From JACNKV01 sp964388155 (GTDB lineage Bacteria > Fidelibacterota > Marinisomatia > Marinisomatales > JACNKV01), in assembly GCA_964388155.1 (NCBI GenBank), contig CAYLYH010000007.1, forward strand, positions 1 to 64,000: DNA of 64,000 bases. The letters are read 5' to 3'. A program made the position numbers and the translations under genes. Below are positions 46,401 through 53,013 of this stretch, piece by piece. The notes beneath the pieces are model-generated. The model was not told the origin of the DNA. It saw only the letters and a list, made by a program, of their open reading frames with translations, and did not search any database. Within the stretch, counting starts at the first letter, position 1, and the number at the start of each line of letters is the position of its first letter.

Positions 46401-46677
46401 CCTCAAGTTTACCGTTATAATTCTGAATTTCTCCTGTAACCGTCACAAGGTCACCCGGGAGTAATCCGGCGTCAAACTGGTTTGTGTAAATAATGATGGC
46501 AGCTGTTTCATCCTGAATGGTAAAATCACTTTCACCAGAACTACCCAGGTTGGGTGTGGTTACTATTCCGCTGGTGGTTACCGTATTCCCAAGCTCCAAC
46601 CTTGCTTCCGCAACGGTCAGAGTTTGCGCCAGAGAAACCGACACACCAACCATCAATATGATGAGCATTTTCTTCAT
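43477..46677 (-). CDS. T9SS cargo protein with repeated OB-fold domains
   Basis: 1066 residues from ATG 46677 (signal MKKMLIILMVGVSVSLAQ; upstream codons rejected). At least four OB-fold modules of the type found in secreted nucleases (YhcR-like): TTSGIVTTPNLGSSGESDF..GDLVTVTGEIQNYNGK, then STQGFITTPVWGSNRIDYG..GDFIVVTGVIENYNGK, then GGIVTAEFWGGS..DSVVVIGEVVEYYGK, then VGIVTMPTG..GDLILATGFIS. The C-terminus is a type A sorting domain (LYHNYPNPFNPETQIRF, VIYDVLGRQVR, ending MMLIR). No nuclease catalytic domain is visible. Confidence 0.88.
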   Translation of the reverse strand: MKKMLIILMVGVSVSLAQTLTVAEARLELGNTVTTSGIVTTPNLGSSGESDFTIQDETAAIIIYTNQFDAGLLPGDLVTVTGEIQNYNGKLEVVPEAVGDVIVESQGNDLPEFQSMTLSGLLTAPESLESELVQVFNVEIISGDWPDSGNNANVTISDDGGITALTLRVDRHSDVDDGPAPVGFFHLKGTVGQYDYSEPQDEGYQIIPRYQTDIETPDENMVSIYDARNAAEGTVVSTQGFITTPVWGSNRIDYGLQDATGGIALFKYGETMDLQIGDFIVVTGVIENYNGKAEIVPADVADITIISQGNLLPAAQEVTIAEFLANPESYESEILRIMTATIFDGTWPNSGSDANLTITDISDTTVTMRVDKDTDVDEGMEPQGTFELTGISGQYDSSDPYDSGYQILPRFYSDIVVLGDITPVITNVVYAPENPTPDDIVTITAEIVDDGSLTASLVYTVDDGDLIPVEMTSDDGMTFTGDIPAQTDAALVTFYIQADDGVNDTVFSENYIYVVHAPESLTAIYDIQYTDDPSGDSPLVGQIVTVGGIVTAEFWGGSDNRNFYVQDDEAPYCGIVVFEYGGWDNFELHNALGDVVTSLAEGDSVVVIGEVVEYYGKTEITNVTDVVVYGPAGGVIHPLDVAPDQIMSDGTGAEAYEGVLVKLTDVTVDEADLGYGEWSVSDGSNSVRVDDNWDYYYWPEAGQALAEVVGVLDYGYSNTKIQPRLARDVKEDGAVRIQYIQQVLYSDLLKTATDSESDMSYFAGDTVTIVGIVTMPTGLSYAGDGVKFIFADSHGGPWSGILSYDPDSSAFPVLFEGDLILATGFISEYATAGSNMTELFITEPVDLVDMGLNMPAEPVVATGDLRWPTEAEQWGTVMVKIKDGIVTNNDLLYEVFAVDDGSGAALIDDDSDSVEVYFEAVGPPPVDTQVDSIRGWVYHHFGSYADSTAYKLCPLYASDIVYTQVSIDDNGATPNEFALYHNYPNPFNPETQIRFSLRTDSPVRLVIYDVLGRQVRTLVNNEFTSGTHILTWDGKNDKHQMVGSGAYFYRIKAGNFVDYKKMMLIR

Positions 46678-46762
46678 ACCTATCTCCTTCTTAGTTATGT
46701 CTTTCATCAAACAATCCATCTCCCGTACGAATGATCTTTTGTCGGATTGTTATTGTCAGACA

Positions 46763-48913
46763 CTATTTAATGATCAGAAATTTACCCTCCTTAACTTTTC
46801 CATAGGATAAGCTTTCATGATCCAAATTTTCTACGGTAAATAAATACAGCCCGGAAGCCGTCGCCTGATCGTATCGTGTGATCATATCCCACGCATGCTC
46901 TCCTCCGCTGAACTGTGGATATTTGTTCTCGTCAATGTTTTTGACATCCCCCCCCGCATAGGTTATATCATGATGTAAAATATCTACCAAATCACCTGCT
47001 AAGGTAAAAATTCTTATTTCTGCTTTTTGGGGGAGATGATTGAACCAAATGATTTTTTCACGGCTGCTATATCCGTCCCACAGTGCTTGTCCCCGATAAG
47101 GGTTTGGATAGACGGACGGTGAATCTGTCCATGCTCCTGTTTGAGGTTTTACCCCGGGGTAAACAAATTGCCGGTTAGCATAAAGCGAACTTTCTAAGCT
47201 CAATAGATTTGCCTCCGGATCGCCGCGGTCAAACGCTGTAACTGCATAATAATTCAACCAGCCATTTTTCACGCCATCATTAACAAAACGGTAATGATAA
47301 TATTCTCCATCAATTTCGATACTGTCCGGCTCACCATAGATATTCGCAATGCGCACCGGACTAAATCCTGAGTTATATCCTACATTTCCTGATTCACCGT
47401 CCACTTTGTCAAATTCTCCAAGCAGTGAGAATTCAATATCAGTATCTGTGGAGGTTTTCCGCGCGCCGTATATTCGATAGCCTTCAAAATCTTTCTCTCT
47501 GCTAATTGGATCTATAAAGGATTCTGCATTATTCTGCCAATAAATTGCGACAGATTTGTCGCTGACATCAATGGCAACATTCGGGACAGGTGGAGGCTCA
47601 GGTAAAATATATCGGTCAATGATTCCATTTTCATTCAGGTCTTCGTTGATGTCTAATATATTATTTCGGTTTTTATCCTCTCCGTCATACGCTTTTTGTG
47701 CCCAATCTGCATTCACATAAAGATTGGTACGGCGTTCGGGAGAATCCTCAGTAGAGCCATCCCATCGCGCCGCAACCACTGCCATCACAATATTACAGGA
47801 GGAATCCGGAGGAAGCTGCCAATCCGCGGAATCTGCGGAGGTCGGCTCGCTGCCAAAGGGACCGGCAGACACTAAAAACAACCAGCTGTTGGTATTGTTT
47901 GGATATCCGTCTGAATTATACAACTCAGGGTCTGTGCCGAGCGGAACATCCGATGTCATTTTTTCGTATCGTTCCGCGTCTGTCAATGGCATATTGTATG
48001 CAGGGTAATCTGCGTTATTTGAATTTGTCCACACCCATTGATTGTAATGCGTTTGAAGATAGGATTTCGGGACGGTACTTCCCAACATTGTTATCCCGAT
48101 ATAAGATTCCGCCCAACCATCATCACCATCTGCATCGTATTGATATGCAATATCTCTCGTAAATCCGGATTCATCAACCGAACGATCAAACCCATCAAGA
48201 TTGTCATACCATGAAAATCCGCCTCCCGGTGTGTATGTATCTGTATAATTCATGTTTGCAACGGAAGCATCTGTCCATATTCCGGCGTAGAGATTATTAA
48301 TCATTTCATTTGAACGATTGGTAATTGTGTAGTTTAAAACCACAAAGGCATCTGCAAATGAAAAATTCCAAGCATACGACTCCAATTGGATATCAATACC
48401 TAATGGCGTGTGTTCGGTGATATTGTTATTATCACCCGGAGTTAAGCCATAATCCCGAAAATGAGTTAGAAAGTCCTGATGAGAAACAGCATAAGGAGAA
48501 AAATATTGCGCCATCGAATCTTGTGACGTCGATGAGATGGATGATCGTATCTGAAGGTCTGATTCGGCAAACAATTCAAATCCTTCATCGCCGGAATCAA
48601 ATACACCATCCACAATGGCGGTAGATACGCGCCGTTCCTCGTTGACAACACCACCAATCCAAAGTCCTGCAAATGAAAAATGTTCTACTTGCTCCCGCTG
48701 AATTTCTGTGTGTTGTTTATATTGACAGGAGGGTAGGATTTTTCCGTTGATTTTATTCCATCCGTTTCCAAGTATCCCAAAATTTGTTACCGTCAGCCCC
48801 AATTGACCAACGGATGTATATTGATCAAAAATATCCTCCGCATATTGGGCATGCAATGCCAGGGGAAGACAAACGGATAGCACTAATTGAAGTATGAGAA
48901 TCTGATTCTTCAT
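46763..48913 (-). CDS. Large secreted protein with T9SS-like C-terminus
   Basis: 716 residues from ATG 48913 (signal MKNQILILQLVLSVCLPLAL, then HAQ). An N-terminal part with LGLTVTNFGILGNGWNKI, an Asp/Asn-rich centre (DGEDKNRNNILDINEDLNEN, a dockerin- or EF-hand-like loop), a fibronectin-like segment (VAIYWQNNAESF, DFEGYRIYGA), and an end reading YPNPYRG, then ASGLYLFTVENL, and KVKEGKFLIIK, like a T9SS sorting domain. It is the first gene of the operon. No enzymatic motif seen. Confidence 0.8.
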   Translation of the reverse strand: MKNQILILQLVLSVCLPLALHAQYAEDIFDQYTSVGQLGLTVTNFGILGNGWNKINGKILPSCQYKQHTEIQREQVEHFSFAGLWIGGVVNEERRVSTAIVDGVFDSGDEGFELFAESDLQIRSSISSTSQDSMAQYFSPYAVSHQDFLTHFRDYGLTPGDNNNITEHTPLGIDIQLESYAWNFSFADAFVVLNYTITNRSNEMINNLYAGIWTDASVANMNYTDTYTPGGGFSWYDNLDGFDRSVDESGFTRDIAYQYDADGDDGWAESYIGITMLGSTVPKSYLQTHYNQWVWTNSNNADYPAYNMPLTDAERYEKMTSDVPLGTDPELYNSDGYPNNTNSWLFLVSAGPFGSEPTSADSADWQLPPDSSCNIVMAVVAARWDGSTEDSPERRTNLYVNADWAQKAYDGEDKNRNNILDINEDLNENGIIDRYILPEPPPVPNVAIDVSDKSVAIYWQNNAESFIDPISREKDFEGYRIYGARKTSTDTDIEFSLLGEFDKVDGESGNVGYNSGFSPVRIANIYGEPDSIEIDGEYYHYRFVNDGVKNGWLNYYAVTAFDRGDPEANLLSLESSLYANRQFVYPGVKPQTGAWTDSPSVYPNPYRGQALWDGYSSREKIIWFNHLPQKAEIRIFTLAGDLVDILHHDITYAGGDVKNIDENKYPQFSGGEHAWDMITRYDQATASGLYLFTVENLDHESLSYGKVKEGKFLIIK

Positions 48914-49243
48914 TGATGAAGCAATGCAAACTATATCCCAGCAGAATTCTAATAAAATACTGGGGGACAAATTACAGCTTTGGAGTACGGGAGTCAATCA
49001 ATACCGACACAAATCCTCATTAGTTTGGGCAATGATAAACCGCCTGTTTAAAGGTAGCGGACAGGGAATATTAGAACCTGTAATTTATCCGGAAGACATT
49101 ACTGTTAAGGAAATAATTTTCAGGGTGAATAAGTATAATAAAAATAGTGTTAATCGCTATTTTTCTAATATGCACAGTGGTTAATTGTTCTTATTTTCTA
49201 TCGTGTTTTTCTTCTCTTATCCACACAATAAACAAGGACATTT
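48914..49243. other. Divergent intergenic region
   Basis: 330 bases between the six-gene operon and the Fe-S protein; both promoters should lie here. An 86-codon frame at 48924-49184 has no ribosome-binding site and no protein-like motif, and is not called. ACAAGGAC precedes the downstream ATG at 49244. Confidence 0.5.
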
Positions 49244-50431
49244 ATGGGACATCTTCTCGATTCAAATCACACATTAGTTCCGCTCATCGATCGGCTGAAT
49301 AAATATCCGATCGGCGTGGTAGACAGTGAAATCCTCAGAGAATTATTATCACTGCTGTTTTCAGAGGAAGAAGCCTTCGTTGCTTCAAAATTCCCCTTAA
49401 CAGAAGCCACACTAAAAGAACTCTCCATAGCAACAAAGATGGAGGAGGGAGACCTCTTGCCGGTGTTAGAATCCATGGCGGATAAAGGGATTATCATGGA
49501 TTTACCCTATAACGGAGGAGTGTTTTATTTGCTCATGCCCGGGACTATCGGGTTTTTTGAATTCACGTTTATGAAAAACCGCACGGACCTTCCGCTTGAA
49601 AAAGTGGCAAAACTGATGGATGAGTATTTTACCGACAGAGAAAAAGGGCACGGTCAGGAATTTTTCGGGAGCAAAACACCTCTGACACGCTCACTCCCCT
49701 ACCAGGAACATATTCCGGTAACCAGTGTCATTACAGATTATGAAAGTGCCCGCAACATTATTAAAAATGCAAAGTTTGGTGCGGTAAGTATGTGTTATTG
49801 CCGCCATCAAAAAGAGCATACCGGCGGTACCTGTAAAAAAGGGGCGCCAGTGGAAGGAATTTGTATCTCCCTGGGGACAGGAGCAACCTTTTTAGCCCGG
49901 CGAGGATTTGCAGAAGAAAAAACTAAAGATGAACTTTTGAAGATCATTGAAAAAGCTCACCAATTAAATCTGACGCATATCACGGATAATGTTCGCAATA
50001 AACCGACGTTTATCTGCAATTGCTGCGGGTGCTGCTGCCATATTATGGAAGGAATCCAAGCCGGGTATATCAACGGTGTGGGGAAAACCAACTATCTGGC
50101 AACGATTAATCCCGAATTGTGCGACTATTGCGGAGAATGTTTTACCGCATGCAATCCTCATGCAATCGGTTTGGATAAATCCAAAGATTATAAAAACAGA
50201 GCCGACAGAAAGAGTCGGGTAAATACGGACATATGTTTAGGATGCGGAGCCTGTATTTCATCCTGTAAACACGGAGCGATCTCCCTGATCCCGCGCGAAA
50301 ACCCACCAAAATTAATTGAAAGAAAACGGGATTTGTTTAAAACCATCCTCCGCGAAAAAGGGCGATTAAACCCGTTTATCATTGAGGGAATAAAGAAAAA
50401 AGTTAAACGAACGTTTCGAATACAGGGATAA
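49244..50431 (+). CDS. Fe-S protein with N-terminal winged-helix-like domain and two 4Fe-4S clusters
   Basis: 395 residues. The N-terminal 110 residues (LLSLLFSEEEAFVASKFP, LSIATKMEEGDLLPVLESMADKGII) look like a winged-helix domain. A Cys-rich middle (MCYCRHQKEHTGGTC, FICNCCGCCCHIMEG) follows, and then two ferredoxin clusters, CDYCGECFTACNPHAI and CLGCGACISSCKHGAI. Related proteins are common in anaerobes but lack an assigned reaction; an electron-transfer or redox-sensing role is likely. It appears monocistronic. Confidence 0.8.
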   Translation: MGHLLDSNHTLVPLIDRLNKYPIGVVDSEILRELLSLLFSEEEAFVASKFPLTEATLKELSIATKMEEGDLLPVLESMADKGIIMDLPYNGGVFYLLMPGTIGFFEFTFMKNRTDLPLEKVAKLMDEYFTDREKGHGQEFFGSKTPLTRSLPYQEHIPVTSVITDYESARNIIKNAKFGAVSMCYCRHQKEHTGGTCKKGAPVEGICISLGTGATFLARRGFAEEKTKDELLKIIEKAHQLNLTHITDNVRNKPTFICNCCGCCCHIMEGIQAGYINGVGKTNYLATINPELCDYCGECFTACNPHAIGLDKSKDYKNRADRKSRVNTDICLGCGACISSCKHGAISLIPRENPPKLIERKRDLFKTILREKGRLNPFIIEGIKKKVKRTFRIQG

Positions 50432-50628
50432 AACAATAGGCTAAGTTCCCTGATATACAACACATGGTTGGATGTGCGGTAATTAATCTTCATTCACTCT
50501 ACGCTTCTCTATGAATGATAAATTCATTACGATTGACAAGGTGGTGAGTGGTTTTTACCGTCATGCTCTGATCACCATATTTCCTTTTTCCTAAGAGAAT
50601 GATTGGTCAAAAAAACAAACCACTATAT

Positions 50629-50718
50629 CATCCCGAAGCTTACAGTCCCGGGCACGTCTTCAGATTCCGCCTTAGGGTAACACGAAGTGTCGTGAGAAGA
50701 ATGACTGAGGGATCTACG
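50629..50718 (-). repeat. Inverted copy of the GTAGATCCCTCAGTC repeat
   Basis: Reads TCATCCCGAAGCTTACAG, then ACACGAAGTGTCGTGAGA and ATGACTGAGGGATCTAC: the reverse of the units at 23723-23786 and 24305-24415, with internal drift. Confidence 0.65.
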
Positions 50719-50778
50719 TAATTAAACCTGATACAATTGAATAAAACACAAAACTTAACTCTGCATACAAAAAATGTA

Positions 50779-50885
50779 GATTCTTCACTCCGTTCAGAAT
50801 GACAGTGTTTTTTTTGATCATTATAAAACCCTAAAGGGAGCAGACGGACCCGCCGCTATGCTCTCGGCAGGCGGATCGAAATGAC
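50779..50885. repeat. TCATTCTGAACGGAGTGAAG-type repeat debris
   Basis: Contains GATTCTTCACTCCGTTCAGA at about 50782 and GACGGACCCGCCGCTATGC, then GGCAGGCGGATCGAAATGAC. The parts match modules near 23593, 33564 and 24143. Confidence 0.5.
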
Positions 50886-50980
50886 AGCGACAGGTGAATA
50901 GTAGAATTGGTTGATTAGATACACAATGCTGTGATGAACCTTAAATAAGAATATTTATAATTAAGGGATACACTGCATAA

Positions 50981-51048
50981 CTTAATTATATATTATTATA
51001 TTTAAGATACATATTGCTTTACTTAAATATAAAATGTTATATTTAAAG
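50981..51048 (+). promoter_or_regulatory. Two palindromic operator-like sites before fic
   Basis: Site one at 50981-51006 is an imperfect palindrome with half-sites CTTAATTATA and TTATATTTAAG. Site two has TTAAATATA at 51023-51031 and TATATTTAA at 51038-51046, a perfect 9-bp inverted repeat with a 6-base spacer. Site two ends two bases before the start codon, so a bound repressor would block both transcription and translation initiation. Confidence 0.55.
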
Positions 51049-51049
51049 T

Positions 51050-52180
51050 GTGGATACATTTAAATCAGGCACATTTCAAAGGCAGGGTGGCTACAAATCT
51101 TTTTCCCCGGAAAAGATCAATAAGCAATGGATTATATCTAATCCTGAAATACAAGATCTATTGGGACAAGCAAACAGGGAATTAGGGCGGTTGGATATGT
51201 TCAGTGAATATGTCCCTGACATTGATTTGTTTATCTATTTACACACCGTAAAAGAGGCCACGCAATCATCAAAGATTGAAGGGACACAAACGCGTGCCGA
51301 AGACTTGTTTGTAGATGATGTCAATCAAACTCCTGAAAAGCGTTTGGATAAAATCGAAGTTTTAAATTATATAACAGCATTAAATGATGGAATTGAAAAA
51401 CTTTCGCAACTTCCACTATCAACGCGTTTAATTAAAAAATTGCATTTTACACTCATGCAGGGGGTTAGGGGAAAGGATAAAACACCGGGCGAGTATCGAA
51501 GGAGTCAAAATTGGATAGGAGGTGCCACCTTAAAAGATGCCGGTTTTATACCGCCACACCATTTGGACGTGAATCCGCTAATAGGAGATTTGGAAAAGTT
51601 TATCCATAACATTGAAATCCATGTACCCCATTTAATTAAAATAGCTATTGTCCACTACCAATTCGAAACTATCCATCCATTTTTGGATGGCAACGGGAGG
51701 GTGGGGCGATTAATGATACCATTATATCTTGCAGAAAATAAATTACTCAAAAAGCCCGTTTTATATTTATCAGATTATTTAGAAAAACATCGTCAACTTT
51801 ATTATGACCATTTAATGAACACACGTCTAAAATCGGACTTAACCCCGTGGTTGAAGTTTTTTTTAGTTGGTATCATTGAAACGGCTAAAAATAGTATTAA
51901 AACTTTCGATGCCATATTAAAACTGCAAAACACATTAGATAAAAAGATCGCTGCTTTTGGCAGAAGAAGTATTCATGTTAAAAAATTAATTGAACGCTTG
52001 TATGAAAACCCGGTTATAAACAGCACCGCCACCGTTAAATTATTACAAGTATCAAATCCCACAGGCATAAAACTATTGGCGGATTTAGAAAAAGCAGGAA
52101 TTCTTGTGGAAATCACCGGGCAAGCACGAAATCGCTCCTATTTGTTTGAAGAATATATGAGATGTTTTTTCAATGAATAA
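51050..52180 (+). CDS. Fic family protein (AMPylase) with C-terminal winged helix
   Basis: 376 residues, GTG start. The catalytic loop HPFLDGNGRVGR is complete at residues 209-220, so AMP transfer to Ser, Thr or Tyr is expected. The N-terminal inhibitory helix motif SSKIEG (S73, E77, G78) marks a class II, self-inhibited enzyme. The last 60 or so residues (NSTATVKLLQVSNPTGIKLLADLEKAGILVEI) form a winged helix that likely binds DNA, fitting the palindromes upstream. No antitoxin gene lies alongside. The target is unknown. Confidence 0.93.
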   Translation: MDTFKSGTFQRQGGYKSFSPEKINKQWIISNPEIQDLLGQANRELGRLDMFSEYVPDIDLFIYLHTVKEATQSSKIEGTQTRAEDLFVDDVNQTPEKRLDKIEVLNYITALNDGIEKLSQLPLSTRLIKKLHFTLMQGVRGKDKTPGEYRRSQNWIGGATLKDAGFIPPHHLDVNPLIGDLEKFIHNIEIHVPHLIKIAIVHYQFETIHPFLDGNGRVGRLMIPLYLAENKLLKKPVLYLSDYLEKHRQLYYDHLMNTRLKSDLTPWLKFFLVGIIETAKNSIKTFDAILKLQNTLDKKIAAFGRRSIHVKKLIERLYENPVINSTATVKLLQVSNPTGIKLLADLEKAGILVEITGQARNRSYLFEEYMRCFFNE

Positions 52181-52388
52181 GCCAACGCACCCTTTCCCCA
52201 ACCACTGGCAGGAAACCCTACTCCCTTCTCCAATCCGGGGGGTTCAATGAGACCTAACTGGAAAAAACCGCTTTATGCTATAAATTCATAAACAACATAA
52301 AATAAATTGTCATAAATTCCGACAGTTTAAGACCGTGATTTAAACCGACTTGCAGCGGTCAAAAAGAACAAGCTAAGCCGGGGACAGA
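52181..52388. other. Region between fic and the structured RNA
   Basis: No gene is visible. From about 52310 there are possible stems (TGTC/GACA at 52310-52324, GACCG/CGGTC at 52331-52360, CTTG/CAAG) that precede the first terminator; whether they belong to one RNA is unknown. Confidence 0.4.
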
Positions 52389-52411
52389 AGAGTCCTGCCG
52401 GGCTCTTTTTT
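52389..52411 (+). terminator. Rho-independent terminator
   Basis: AGAGTCC at 52389-52395, loop TGCC, GGGCTCT at 52400-52406 (one T-G pair), followed directly by six T. Confidence 0.7.
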
Positions 52412-52444
52412 GATTCCGGGCTATTTGAAAAAAACAGCATCAAG

Positions 52445-52568
52445 AACACCCATAAATATGGGTTGCCAACCGAGTCCTTTGAGGATCACGGTGGTTATTC
52501 CGATAAACGGAAGATGTGCGGTCAGCCGAAAAATACAAACCTGCTTTTCGGCGGGTTTTTTATTTTTA
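52445..52568 (+). ncRNA. Candidate structured leader RNA or small RNA
   Basis: Four consecutive stems on the plus strand: CCCATA/TATGGG (52449-52462); a nested element with ACCG/CGGT enclosing TCC/GGA (about 52470-52493); TTCCG/CGGAA (52498-52512); and a 3' module in which GCCGAAAA/TTTTCGGC (52525-52532 with 52545-52552) competes with AACCTGC/GGCGGGTT (52538-52544 with 52550-52557). It ends in a T run 46 bases before the next gene. It matches no riboswitch class I recognise. Confidence 0.4.
52538..52568 (+). terminator. Rho-independent terminator, possible attenuator
   Basis: AACCTGC, loop TTTTC, GGCGGGTT, then TTTTTTATTTTT-like run. It lies upstream of the ATG at 52614, so it could control readthrough into that gene or end a small RNA. 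Confidence 0.65.
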
Positions 52569-52613
52569 TGACCTCTTGATGTGATCGAAACCCAACATGA
52601 AAGGAAACAGATC

Positions 52614-52919
52614 ATGAATAAAGAGACAAAAACAGCAGCCCTTCACCTAAAATATCCGCTGCTCATACACTGCAATGAATGCGGGGAATATAAAGGCGTC
52701 ATTCATTCCCGGGAGATCGAACCGGAAAAACACCGGCGCTTCTCTGATAAGAACAACCCGATCATTATCACATGCCTCTGTGAAGGCCTTAGCTGTGAGC
52801 ACTGCAGAAAACTCAGCCACAAACCCATCAGCAACTACTATGATGAAGCAAAAGACAGAACGATTCATGTGCCGTATTTTGCCGGAATGGCGTGCAGACA
52901 GTGCGGTAAAAACCAGTAA
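52614..52919 (+). CDS. Small Cys-rich (zinc-finger-like) protein
   Basis: 101 residues from ATG 52614, with AAGGAAA eight bases upstream. Cys motifs: CNECG (about residues 19-23), CLCEGLSCEHCRK (about 54-66) and CRQCG near the C-terminus, with nearby His (HSREIEPEKH). Probably a zinc-binding structure. No named family recognised. The gene is downstream of the structured RNA and convergent with the DUF2075 gene. Confidence 0.65.
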   Translation: MNKETKTAALHLKYPLLIHCNECGEYKGVIHSREIEPEKHRRFSDKNNPIIITCLCEGLSCEHCRKLSHKPISNYYDEAKDRTIHVPYFAGMACRQCGKNQ

Positions 52920-53013
52920 ACAAGCGACACAGAACATAAAATAAGGAGATAGCGGGGGTGTTATTGTTGGCTGTTAGTGCCCTCCCCGCTGTTTAGAATG
53001 TATTATTCAGATT

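Larger units (their letters stand above)
50432..50980. other. Intergenic region with dispersed repeats
   Basis: About 550 bases without a credible gene. It holds two dispersed repeat units, annotated separately, and AT-rich DNA that passes into the fic promoter. Confidence 0.5.

Noticed and set aside
48924..49184. 86-codon plus-strand frame
   Set aside because: No ribosome-binding site and no recognisable sequence; it lies in the promoter region of two divergent genes.
50629..50718. CRISPR-like repeat array
   Set aside because: The repeats are dispersed and diverged, with no regular spacers and no cas genes.
52421..52615. 64-codon minus-strand frame
   Set aside because: It is antisense to the structured RNA, covers its terminator, and shows no domain.
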